A stretch of 8,659 nucleotides of DNA. Origin: JASEGV01 sp947085285. Its GTDB lineage: Bacteria > Bacteroidota > Ignavibacteria > UBA10030 > BY39. Shown piece by piece: positions 1 through 6,854 of this stretch (within the stretch, counting starts at the first letter, position 1; each line of letters opens with the position of its first letter). The notes under the pieces are model-generated. The model was not told the DNA's origin, searched no databases, and worked only from the letters and a program-made list of their open reading frames with translations. The translations under genes and the position numbers were made by a program. The DNA lies in the NCBI GenBank assembly GCA_947085285.1, contig CAMTVZ010000090.1:1-8659 (forward strand), read 5' to 3'.

Positions 1-425
1 AGGGAGAGTTTATTTACTAAATCGACTTTATTGATGACTAAGAAAGTTGGTTTGTTAATTTTTTTTATGAGGTCGAATGTTATATCGTTATCCTTTTTTT
101 TATTGATCTTTTCCTCAGCATCGACCATCATCACAACTATATCAGCGTCATAAATTGCGGAATGTGCGGCATCCATCATAAAGCTCTGGAGTTTGTATTT
201 GGGTTTCAGCAAACCGGGAGTATCGAGAAAAATAATTTGATAGCTTTCGGACGATTTTATGCCTAAAAGTTTATGACGTGTTGTTTGAGGTTTATTGGTA
301 ACGATTGAAATTTTCTGCCCGATGAGGGTGTTCATCAGGGTCGATTTGCCAACATTCGGCTCGCCGACGATAACAACGTAACCACATTTGAAATCTGGAC
401 TTATTAACGATTCGATATTATCCAT
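1..425 (-). CDS. era: GTPase Era, N-terminal part (cut by left window edge)
   Basis: Era is a GTP-binding protein that binds 16S rRNA and helps assemble the 30S ribosomal subunit. The 141 complete codons visible read as a TRAFAC-class GTPase domain. G1/P-loop GEPNVGKST is at residues 21-29, the Era-type switch I NKPQTTR at 44-50, G3 DTPG at 68-71 and G4 NKVD at 132-135. The KPQTTR stretch favours Era over Der/EngA or other small GTPases. The rest of the G domain and the C-terminal KH domain (RNA binding) lie outside the window. The ATG at 425-423 overlaps the last 8 bases of secA (…CATGGATAA), and no Shine-Dalgarno sequence is evident, so translation is probably coupled to secA. An N-terminal lead of about 20 residues before the P-loop is normal for Era. 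The identification is firm; only the missing C-terminus keeps it from being certain. Confidence 0.93.
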   Translation of the reverse strand, partial: MDNIESLISPDFKCGYVVIVGEPNVGKSTLMNTLIGQKISIVTNKPQTTRHKLLGIKSSESYQIIFLDTPGLLKPKYKLQSFMMDAAHSAIYDADIVVMMVDAEEKINKKKDNDITFDLIKKINKPTFLVINKVDLVNKLS

Positions 426-3400
426 GGCAATGCTTATATTTTTTACCACTTCCGCACGGGCAGGGATCGTTACGTCCAACTTTTTCACCTACACGAACCG
501 GCTGATTTTTTATACCGGAAGTTTGAGCTTGAACTCGCTTTTGTTCATCAGAACTTGCTGGCGGTCGATTTGCGGCAAGCCCCATTCCAATAGATTCCTG
601 ATGCGATAAGGTCATCTCATCCTGTCTCGGTTGTCGAACACGACGCATCGGTACTGCCTCGGTCGGTGTCGGGAATAATTTAAAAATTAACGAAATTGTA
701 TCGTTCATTATTAAACCTAGCAACTCCTGAAACATCTTGAACGATTCTGTCTTATACTCAATTAACGGATCTTTCTGTCCGTACGCTCGCATGTGAATTC
801 CTTCTTTCAAGTCGTCCATCTCGCGCAAATGATCACGCCATTTCTCGTCGATCACCTGGAGTGTAACCATTTTTTCTAACATCGCCATATTTTCAGCACC
901 GATGCGTTCTTCCTTACGTTTATAAAATTCGATTGCCGCTTTATAAACTTCTTCTGCCAAACCATCTTTACCAAGCGATTGCCAACGTTCGGGTTGAATG
1001 TTGAACTCAACTAATAAATTAGTCCGCAATGTTTCTTTAAGCTCTTCAATTTCTCCTTCATCATAATGCTTTTCAACCAAGCCATCGATATAATCCTTTA
1101 GCATAATATGGATATCGTCGCGAAGATGTTCGCCTAATAGAGCATGCCGGCGGCGCGTATAAATTACCTCGCGCTGTTGATTCATAACGTTGTCGTATTC
1201 AAGAAGACGTTTACGAATTGCAAAGTTGTTTTCTTCAACTTTTTTCTGTGCACGTTCGACCGAACGGGTAATCATAGGATGTTGAATTACTTCCCCCTCT
1301 TTTAAACCGAGGCGTTGCATAATGCTGGAAATTCTATCGCTGCCGAATAAGCGCATCAAGTCATCTTCGAGCGAAAGGTAAAAACGTGACGAACCTGGAT
1401 CGCCTTGACGCCCCGATCGGCCTCGCAACTGCCTATCGATTCGGCGAGCCTCGTGCCTTTCAGTTCCGATTATATGTAAGCCGCCGGCTTCGCGAACGCC
1501 GGGACCTAATTTAATATCGGTACCACGGCCAGCCATATTTGTGGCTATGGTTACATTGCCGGGTAAGCCGGCATTGGTAACAATTTCGGCTTCCCGCTGA
1601 TGATGTTTCGCATTCAAAACGTTGTGAGGCAAACCTTTACGCTTCAACATACGACTCAAAGTTTCAGATACGTCAACGCTCGTAGTACCTACTAAAACTG
1701 GTCTTCCTTCTTTTCTGCATTGTTCGATTTCATCTATTACGGCGTTATATTTTTCACGAATAGTCCGATAGACTACGTCATCATAATCAACTCGAATCAT
1801 CGGTTTGTTTGTAGGAATAACAACAACATCAAGTTTATATATATCAAAAAATTCGGATGCTTCAGTTTCGGCAGTGCCTGTCATACCGGCCAATTTTTTA
1901 TATAATCGGAAATAATTTTGGAGTGTAATTGTGGCAAGCGTTTGCATATCGCGCTCAACTTTCACACCTTCTTTTGCTTCTATTGCCTGATGAAGCCCGT
2001 CGGAATACCTGCGTCCTGGAAGCAAGCGTCCTGTAAATTCATCCACGATAGCAACTTTTCCGTCATCGGTAACAACATACTCTTCGTCTTTTTCGTAAAG
2101 TGAATATGCCTTAATCAATTGATTAACGATGTGTATCCTTTCGCTTCGTTCAGCATAATTCTGATTGATTTCATCGCGCTTTTTAATTTTCTCATCTTCC
2201 GAAAGTGTTGTATCGTTTTCCAACAAACTTATTTCAGTACCAACATCGGGTAAAACAAAAAAGTCTTTCTCCTTAGTCGATGATGATAAAAGTTCACGCC
2301 CTTTCTCCGATAAATTAATGGAATGGTTTTTCTCATCAATCGAATAATAAAGTTCGTCGGTAATTTCGTGCATACGGCGCGATTGGTCGCGCAGATACTC
2401 CATCTCAGTCGTATGCATCAGGCGCTTATTTGCCGGCTCTGCAAGAAGCTTCATCAATTTTTTATGCTTTGGTAATCCCTTGTAGGCACGCAGTAGAAGT
2501 ACACCGGCTTCTTCGGTTTTACCTTCCTCTAATAATTTTTCAGCTTCAGTAACAATCTTTGTTACAAAATTTCGTTGGGCGTTAATTAACCTCTCGACAC
2601 GGGGTTTCATTTCCTGAAACTTAGTATCTTCACCACGCACCGGTCCGCTGATAATTAAGGGTGTGCGAGCTTCGTCGATTAATACCGAGTCAACCTCGTC
2701 AACAATAGCATAGTTATGTTCTCGTTGAACCAAATCTTCGGGATTTACAACCATATTATCGCGCAAATAATCGAAGCCGAATTCGTTGTTGGTACCGTAA
2801 GTAATATCGCAGGCGTATTGTTTGCGGCGCTGCTGTGAATCCATTTGCGATTGGATACAGCCGACAGTAATTCCGTGGAACTCGAAAATTTTTCCCATCC
2901 ATTCGCTATCGCGTTTTGCGAGGTAGTCGTTCACAGTTACTAAATGTACGCCACGACCAGGAAGGGCATTAAGATAGAGGGGTAAAGTTGCAACCAAAGT
3001 TTTACCTTCGCCTGTAGCCATTTCGGCAATTTTTCCTTCATGTAAAACAACACCACCCATTAACTGAACATCAAACGGTATCATATCCCACACGATTTTA
3101 TGTCCTGTTACTTCCCACGATTGTCCTACTAAGCGTCGGCAGGTATCTTTTACTACTGCAAAAGCTTCGGGGAGTAATTCATCCAACACTTCAGCAATTG
3201 TATCGTCCAAGTTTTTTTGAAGCTCATCGAGTTCATCCCACAGAGGTTCGCTTTCTTCGATGGGTAATGCGCCTTTTAGTTTTTCCTTTATCTTTGCGAT
3301 TTCAGCTTCTATTTCCGATGTAGCTTCTTTAATGCGGTTACGGAATTCAACCGTCTTACCTCTTAACTGTTCGTCTGTAAGGTTTTTATACTCTTCAAAA

Positions 3401-3489
3401 TGTTTGTTAATTTCTTCAACAATTGGTTGGAGCCGTTTAATATCTTTAGCGTGCTTGTCGCCGAATATTTTTTTGATTATGTTTAGCAT
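418..3489 (-). CDS. secA: Preprotein translocase ATPase SecA
   Basis: SecA is the ATP-driven motor that pushes unfolded preproteins through SecYEG. Numbering from the ATG at 3489, the protein has 1023 residues. Visible motifs are Walker A ATGEGKT (158-164), DEVD (264-267) followed by SVLIDEARTPLIISG, the preprotein cross-linking region around 460-570, and NBD2 with IATNMAGRGTDI (648-659) and the RQLRGRSGRQGDPGSSRFYLS helicase stretch. The C-terminal SEC-C zinc motif has ligands C1010, C1012, C1021 and H1022. It is longer than E. coli SecA (901 residues), largely because of a helical, charged insertion at about 285-380 between NBD1 and the cross-linking domain, a form typical of Bacteroidota/Chlorobi SecA. 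A TTG nine codons upstream (3516) would also be in frame. The ATG is preferred because it gives the family-typical start MLNIIKKIFGDK. The gene overlaps era by 8 bases and is probably transcribed with it. Confidence 0.97.
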   Translation of the reverse strand: MLNIIKKIFGDKHAKDIKRLQPIVEEINKHFEEYKNLTDEQLRGKTVEFRNRIKEATSEIEAEIAKIKEKLKGALPIEESEPLWDELDELQKNLDDTIAEVLDELLPEAFAVVKDTCRRLVGQSWEVTGHKIVWDMIPFDVQLMGGVVLHEGKIAEMATGEGKTLVATLPLYLNALPGRGVHLVTVNDYLAKRDSEWMGKIFEFHGITVGCIQSQMDSQQRRKQYACDITYGTNNEFGFDYLRDNMVVNPEDLVQREHNYAIVDEVDSVLIDEARTPLIISGPVRGEDTKFQEMKPRVERLINAQRNFVTKIVTEAEKLLEEGKTEEAGVLLLRAYKGLPKHKKLMKLLAEPANKRLMHTTEMEYLRDQSRRMHEITDELYYSIDEKNHSINLSEKGRELLSSSTKEKDFFVLPDVGTEISLLENDTTLSEDEKIKKRDEINQNYAERSERIHIVNQLIKAYSLYEKDEEYVVTDDGKVAIVDEFTGRLLPGRRYSDGLHQAIEAKEGVKVERDMQTLATITLQNYFRLYKKLAGMTGTAETEASEFFDIYKLDVVVIPTNKPMIRVDYDDVVYRTIREKYNAVIDEIEQCRKEGRPVLVGTTSVDVSETLSRMLKRKGLPHNVLNAKHHQREAEIVTNAGLPGNVTIATNMAGRGTDIKLGPGVREAGGLHIIGTERHEARRIDRQLRGRSGRQGDPGSSRFYLSLEDDLMRLFGSDRISSIMQRLGLKEGEVIQHPMITRSVERAQKKVEENNFAIRKRLLEYDNVMNQQREVIYTRRRHALLGEHLRDDIHIMLKDYIDGLVEKHYDEGEIEELKETLRTNLLVEFNIQPERWQSLGKDGLAEEVYKAAIEFYKRKEERIGAENMAMLEKMVTLQVIDEKWRDHLREMDDLKEGIHMRAYGQKDPLIEYKTESFKMFQELLGLIMNDTISLIFKLFPTPTEAVPMRRVRQPRQDEMTLSHQESIGMGLAANRPPASSDEQKRVQAQTSGIKNQPVRVGEKVGRNDPCPCGSGKKYKHCHG

Positions 3490-3577
3490 TATTCGATTTA
3501 TTCTATGTATTTGCAATAAAATTCGTTTAAAATATAGAGAATAAAAGGGATTTAAACAAGGAAACTAAAAATTTTGC

Positions 3578-3606
3578 TTGATTATAGAAAAACCGTTTGT
3601 TATATT
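3578..3606 (+). promoter_or_regulatory. Candidate promoter for the restriction-modification remnant
   Basis: TTGATT (3578-3583) and TATATT (3601-3606) are separated by exactly 17 bases and match the sigma-70 consensus at 4/6 and 5/6 positions. Transcription would start near 3613, upstream of the small reading frame at 3651 and of the endonuclease remnant and methyltransferase. In DNA this AT-rich a chance match is quite possible. Bacteroidota often use a different consensus (TTTG / TAnnTTTG), which I do not see here. Confidence 0.35.
3581..3586 (-). promoter_or_regulatory. Possible -10 box for secA-era
   Basis: Read on the minus strand these bases are TATAAT, a perfect sigma-70-type -10 hexamer about 90 bases upstream of the secA ATG. 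No good -35 hexamer is visible 16-18 bases further upstream, so the call rests on the -10 alone in AT-rich DNA. It lies between the -35 and -10 of the candidate plus-strand promoter, so the two would compete. Confidence 0.25.
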
Positions 3607-3728
3607 AGCGGTAGAATTAAAGATATAGGAAAATTTGTTTGGGGTTTTTAATGAATAAAGAAATAGATACGAATATAAATGAAATTTTAAAGTAACTAAC
3701 AGAATTTTTTTTTAATAAAGTGAAAAAT

Positions 3729-3873
3729 ATGAATAAAACAGAACTTGGTTCAAAAACTGCAAAAGGAGGATTTGCAAACGAAAAGGCAATTTGTAAAAAG
3801 TTTAATAGTTGGAAAAAGGATAAAATTACAATTCAAGATAAAACCATGTCAGTTATTTAAACTTGGAGAATGA
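3729..3873 (+). pseudogene. HinP1I-like type II restriction endonuclease, internally deleted remnant
   Basis: From the ATG at 3729 a frame of 43 codons (stop TAA 3858-3860) begins MNKTELGSKTAKGGFANEKA and continues to FNSWKKD. From memory this matches the N-terminus of HinP1I-type endonucleases (ELGSKTAK.GF.NE..I...F..W). A second frame, offset by +1, reads LQFKIKPCQLFKLGE from 3826 to TGA 3871-3873 and matches the C-terminal end of the same family (LQFKI.P..LF). HinP1I is about 247 residues, so roughly 200 codons, including all the catalytic core, are missing between about 3820 and 3826. The deletion is also out of frame. The TGA overlaps the methyltransferase ATG as ATGA, which preserves the original gene junction. 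No functional nuclease can be made. The family assignment is from recalled sequence, not a search; two independent end matches in the right order make it fairly strong. Confidence 0.75.
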
Positions 3874-4742
3874 TAACAATAGAAGTAAATAAAGTATATT
3901 TATGCGATTGCATAGAAATTATGAAAAAATTACCAGATGAATCTATTGATTTAGTATTTGCCGATCCACCCTTCAATATAGGAATTAAATACGATGTCCA
4001 TAATGATAATATGCCATATGAAGAATATTATAACTGGTCAGAAAAATGGATACAAGAAACTTTTAGATTACTTAAAAGCAAAGGGACAATATATATTGCA
4101 ATTGGTGATGAATTTGCAGCTGAGATAAATATAATTTTAAAACGAACAGGTTTTTATTTCAGAAATTGGATTATCTGGTATTATACTTTTGGACAAAATC
4201 AGAGGAAAAAATTTAACCGTGCCCATACCCATATTCTATATTTCACTAAGGATAAAGAACGATTTACATTTAATGATAAGGAGATAAGGATTCCTTCTGC
4301 AAGGCAACTTATCTACAAAGATAGACGAGCAAATCCTATTGGAAAAATTCCTGATGATGTCTGGCAATTTTCAAGGGTTTGTGGCACTTTTAAGGAACGT
4401 ATAGGGAAGCATCCCTGTCAGATGCCTGAAGATTTATTAGAGTTAATAATAAAAACAAGTTCTAATGAAGGCGATGTAGTTTTAGACCCTTTTGGTGGCA
4501 CAGGAACAACTGTGGCGGTTGCTAAAAAATTAAAACGCAATTTTTTAACAATGGAAATATCAAAGGAGTATTATAATGTTATACTGAAAAGACTGGATGG
4601 TAAATTCGCAGAGATAAAAAGAAATAAAAAAGTTGACCCCGTTAGAAATGTGAGTGGCAAAATAAAGTGTTATGGCATATCTAAAGAAATTTCTAACGGG
4701 GTTGAGATAGAAAAACAAAAAACATTATTTGATGTTATATGA
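3870..4742 (+). CDS. Site-specific DNA methyltransferase, beta class (adenine-N6 or cytosine-N4)
   Basis: This enzyme transfers a methyl group from S-adenosylmethionine to the exocyclic amino group of adenine or cytosine in a short DNA target. The catalytic motif IV DPPF is at residues 32-35, with an aromatic-rich region WIIWYYTFG (100-108) and the SAM-binding motif DPFGGTGTT near the end (206-214). This catalytic-before-SAM order marks the beta class. HPCQMP (181-186) is the motif X region. The DPPF tetrad favours N6-adenine, but N4-cytosine cannot be excluded, and the target site is unknown. The ATG overlaps the stop of the degraded endonuclease by ATGA, so this was the modification partner and is now an orphan. 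Residues 255-278 are encoded by an inserted palindromic repeat, after which EKQKTLFDVI looks like the native tail. The gene is visibly AT-richer than its neighbours (15 G/C in 3901-3960 against 27 in 2941-3000), consistent with horizontal acquisition. Confidence 0.9.
   Translation: MITIEVNKVYLCDCIEIMKKLPDESIDLVFADPPFNIGIKYDVHNDNMPYEEYYNWSEKWIQETFRLLKSKGTIYIAIGDEFAAEINIILKRTGFYFRNWIIWYYTFGQNQRKKFNRAHTHILYFTKDKERFTFNDKEIRIPSARQLIYKDRRANPIGKIPDDVWQFSRVCGTFKERIGKHPCQMPEDLLELIIKTSSNEGDVVLDPFGGTGTTVAVAKKLKRNFLTMEISKEYYNVILKRLDGKFAEIKRNKKVDPVRNVSGKIKCYGISKEISNGVEIEKQKTLFDVI
4636..4702. repeat. Palindromic repeat inserted in frame within the methyltransferase gene
   Basis: ACCCCGTTAGAAAT (4636-4649) and its exact reverse complement ATTTCTAACGGGGT (4689-4702) flank a 39-base loop. 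The 14-bp arms are perfect; two G-T pairs and a further A-T pair extend the stem to about 4633/4705. The unit looks like a small non-coding palindromic element. From memory, CCCCGTTAGAAA-type palindromes recur in many environmental bacterial genomes and translate as DPVRN…SNGV inside proteins, which is exactly the pattern here (DPVRN 256-260, ISNGV 274-278). It lies after the last conserved methyltransferase motif and keeps the frame open. No second copy occurs in this window. Confidence 0.75.
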
Positions 4743-4874
4743 TAATACAACATAAAAGGTTCGTGCTTTCTGGAACTCACACAAATCATTCGACTGCGCT
4801 CAGAGCTTCTTTTATGCTGGAATCATAATTCACAATTACCTTTTTAATTTTATTTAAGTTAAGGAGGAAAATTT
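4743..4874 (+). other. Intergenic spacer with degenerate repeat fragment
   Basis: This 132-base gap carries an 8-bp inverted repeat CATAAAAG (4751-4758) / CTTTTATG (4809-4816). Inside it is TCATTCGACTGCGCTCAG (4787-4804), which resembles the end of a dispersed TCATTCGACTGCGCTCAGAATGA-type repeat I recall from other genomes. It may be a decayed repeat or serve as a weak terminator. The last bases carry the strong Shine-Dalgarno AGGAGG (4862-4867) of the next gene. Confidence 0.35.
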
Positions 4875-6170
4875 ATGAAAAGCATACTTTTGATTTTAGT
4901 ATTAACAATTTACACATTGGTAAGCATACACACATTGAATGCTCAATGGATTCAGCAAAACAGTGGCACAAGAGGAATGCTTACCGATGTGGCTGTGCTC
5001 GATTCGGTTACTGCAATTGCAGTCGGACGAGACCGCTCGATTCTCAGGACATCAGATGCCGGTACAACATGGATCAATGTAGCAGCACCACTCTCGTTCG
5101 TAGAGCCATGGAACGCCATTTCCTTTTTTGACACGAAAAATGGAATTGTGGTAGGAGATCATGGTGTCGTTGTAACGTCGTCCGACGGAGGCAAGAACTG
5201 GCGTTTGAATTCCATTCCAGAAAGACAAAAATGTCTTTCCGCACTTCACCTAAGTCCAGCTGTAATCTATGTTGGGGCTGACTCCGGTTGGGTGTACCAT
5301 ACATCCGACACCGGCAATACATGGACATCTGAAAAAATCAGTACGTTGCCAATACGCTCTCTCTTCAAGTGGCGAGGCACTCATATTTTTGGTCCACCAA
5401 TTTACGCGCTCACGCCATATTCACTTTTCACGAAGAATGTTTTTTTCTCATCTCCATGGTCTGAAACAATTTTACCACAATTCCAAGGACTTGGCTCGCA
5501 AGCATATGATGGAGAATTTTGTAATGGCGGGGGTGCAGGATTTATCGTAGGAGTCCAGGGGGACTTGCGCTCCGCACCAACTATTATCCGCCAATCGATG
5601 TCAGATACTGCGTGGAGAAAAGTTTCATCAGCCATTCTGCAAGACGGGGAATTTTTCGGCGTTTCTGCTCCTTCTGCTGATGTGATTTACGTCTGCGGAA
5701 GTAACGGTATGATTTTCAAATCGGCAGACGGCGGAGATAACTGGATAGCCCACACAACACAAACAGTACAGAACATAAATGCAATATCTTTTTACGACGA
5801 GAGACGTGGCTACGCAGTTGGCGATTCAGGATTAATCCTTTATACATCAAACGGTGGAATAACAAACGTTCCTGATACTGATGGAAATCTCCCAATGAAA
5901 TTTGCCCTCGAACAAAACTATCCCAACCCGTTCAATCCAACAACGACAATTTCATTTAGTCTTCCATCTAAATCATATGTATCTCTGAAAGTATTTGATG
6001 TGTTGGGGAGAAAAGTGGCGACTCTCATTTCCGAAGAGTTGCCGGCAGGAACGTACACACGACAATGGAATGCTGAATCCTCCAATAGAAGATTATCAAG
6101 CGGTTTTTATTTCTACCGATTGGTTGCAGGTGCATACTCTAAAACCAATAAACTTATATTGTTGAGATAG
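4875..6170 (+). CDS. Secreted YCF48/BNR-type beta-propeller protein with T9SS sorting domain
   Basis: The 431-residue protein starts with a Sec signal peptide (hydrophobic core about 4-17, likely cleavage near residues 23-24, LNA/Q). The body is built of propeller repeats with Asp-box motifs S-x-D-x-G-x-x-W: TSDAGTTW (59-66), SSDGGKNW (102-109), TSDTGNTW (143-150) and SADGGDNW (283-290). A last half repeat, TSNGG, is at 324-328. These repeats resemble the YCF48/photosystem II stability-factor family; about residues 151-250 are divergent. The C-terminus (about 343-431) is a type A T9SS sorting domain: LEQNYPNPFNPTT, then VFDVLGRKV, LPAGTY and SSGFYFYRL. The product is therefore expected outside the cell or on its surface after Sec and T9SS export. 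The start is supported by AGGAGG (4862-4867) seven bases before the ATG. Its ligand or role is not evident, and it looks monocistronic. Confidence 0.9.
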   Translation: MKSILLILVLTIYTLVSIHTLNAQWIQQNSGTRGMLTDVAVLDSVTAIAVGRDRSILRTSDAGTTWINVAAPLSFVEPWNAISFFDTKNGIVVGDHGVVVTSSDGGKNWRLNSIPERQKCLSALHLSPAVIYVGADSGWVYHTSDTGNTWTSEKISTLPIRSLFKWRGTHIFGPPIYALTPYSLFTKNVFFSSPWSETILPQFQGLGSQAYDGEFCNGGGAGFIVGVQGDLRSAPTIIRQSMSDTAWRKVSSAILQDGEFFGVSAPSADVIYVCGSNGMIFKSADGGDNWIAHTTQTVQNINAISFYDERRGYAVGDSGLILYTSNGGITNVPDTDGNLPMKFALEQNYPNPFNPTTTISFSLPSKSYVSLKVFDVLGRKVATLISEELPAGTYTRQWNAESSNRRLSSGFYFYRLVAGAYSKTNKLILLR

Positions 6171-6509
6171 TATCAAACTAACACAAAAACTATAACACTT
6201 ACTCTTTCAATAGAGAGAGACTTCTGAAAAATCAAATCTGTCCCGATAGTTACCGGGACAAATTTGATTTCTCCAAATTATACTCAATATTATTAGCACA
6301 TGCTTTCCGAAAATTTTTCAAATCCATTCGCTATTCTTTTACAGTTACTCAGTACCCCTTCAATATTTAGAAAGTGTATAGAAGGTTACTTTTTAAATTT
6401 CAAATATTCAAAATTTTAAAATCACAAAATCCAAATTTGAATCTTTCCTCAATTAATTGCATCTCATACATTAGAAAATCTTTTATAATAAATTTAAGAA
6501 AGGAATAAA
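6171..6509 (+). other. Intergenic region with hairpin and possible promoter for the redox operon
   Basis: No gene is seen in these 339 bases. A strong hairpin lies near the left end (6229-6270). From about 6380 to 6450 the DNA is very AT-rich with loosely symmetric ATTCAAA/TTTGAAT tracts. TATAAT at 6484-6489 could be a -10 box for the thioredoxin operon, giving a leader of about 14 bases. The only -35-like hexamer, TTGCAT (6457-6462), is 21 bases away, which is too far to be convincing. AAAGGA (6499-6504) is a reasonable ribosome binding site for the ATG at 6510. Confidence 0.4.
6229..6270 (+). terminator. Long hairpin after the propeller gene, probable terminator or dispersed palindrome
   Basis: Bases 6229-6245 pair with 6254-6270 (AAATCAAATCTGTCCCG against CGGGACAAATTTGATTT) over 17 positions with a single mismatch (C6238/A6261) and an 8-base loop. 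The G/C-rich tip sits on an A/T-rich base, and the hairpin lies 58 bases after the propeller stop codon. There is no clean T-run after the stem, so it may be a dispersed repeat that also ends transcription rather than a canonical intrinsic terminator. The GTCCCGATA-N-CGGGAC core resembles repeats I recall from Ignavibacteria-like genomes. Confidence 0.55.
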
Positions 6510-6854
6510 ATGCTTCAAACAAATTTAACACATATTACATCTGAAGATGACTTTAAAAAAATATTAAATGAAAACGAAAACGTGATGATTTGCTGCGGTC
6601 GGATGGGACCGATGTGCATCCCCGTTTACGAGGCGATGGAAGAACTGGAACCACATAATCCACACGTAAAATTTGCTGATATGCCTTTCGATCACCCCGT
6701 CTCGAAAGTTATTCGCACACTCCCGGAAACAAAAAATTTTAACGGTTTACCTTTCACAGTCTATTTCAACAAAGGTAAAGTTGTTAAGGCAACCTCCAGT
6801 ATCCAATCAATAGAACAGATTAGTACAATCCTTGAACAATATTTTAAAAAATGA
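6510..6854 (+). CDS. Atypical thioredoxin-like protein
   Basis: This 114-residue protein has the length and plan of thioredoxin: an N-terminal helix (SEDDFKKIL), a strand before the active-site region, a cis-proline loop NGLPFTVYF (Pro81) followed by NKGKVV, and a C-terminal helix. It would act in the cytoplasm as a disulfide reductase fed by the reductase encoded next. The usual WCGPC active site is absent. Instead the protein reads CCGRMGPMC, with cysteines at 28, 29 and 36, and the residue where the first CxxC cysteine would fall is Gly33. A redox pair of C29 (or C28) and C36 with six residues between is possible. The ATG follows AAAGGA by five bases. The stop overlaps the next start as ATGA, so the two genes form an operon. 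The fold and partnership are inferred with good confidence; the target proteins are unknown. Confidence 0.82.
   Translation: MLQTNLTHITSEDDFKKILNENENVMICCGRMGPMCIPVYEAMEELEPHNPHVKFADMPFDHPVSKVIRTLPETKNFNGLPFTVYFNKGKVVKATSSIQSIEQISTILEQYFKK

Larger units (their letters stand above)
3490..3728. other. Divergent intergenic region with a 14-codon reading frame
   Basis: This AT-rich gap separates secA (minus) from the restriction-modification remnant (plus). Apart from the candidate promoters, the plus strand has an ATG at 3651 opening a 14-residue frame (MNKEIDTNINEILK) that ends at TAA 3693-3695. Downstream of that stop the same frame stays open through a run of nine T (3705-3713) into the ATG at 3729, so the endonuclease frame may once have had a longer N-terminus, or this may be a leader peptide. 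I cannot support either as a real gene. No RNA gene is evident. Confidence 0.4.

Noticed and set aside
388..609. Open frame on the plus strand opposite the secA 3' end and era start, with a signal-like N-terminus
   Set aside because: It is antisense to two highly conserved genes, shows no recognisable motifs, and is explained by their codon structure.
3490..3516. Upstream TTG start for secA adding nine residues
   Set aside because: The added residues do not resemble SecA N-termini, and the ATG at 3489 gives the family-typical MLNIIKKIFG start.
3260..3544. 94-codon plus-strand frame antisense to the secA start
   Set aside because: It is hydrophobic only because it mirrors charged SecA codons; there is no ribosome binding site and no family features.
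5052..5328. Minus-strand frames inside the propeller gene
   Set aside because: They are overlapping shadows of a protein with a clear signal peptide, Asp-boxes and T9SS domain.
6380..6450. AT-rich ATTCAAA/TTTGAAT symmetry as an operator
   Set aside because: The arms are short and degenerate in low-complexity AT sequence, which is expected by chance.
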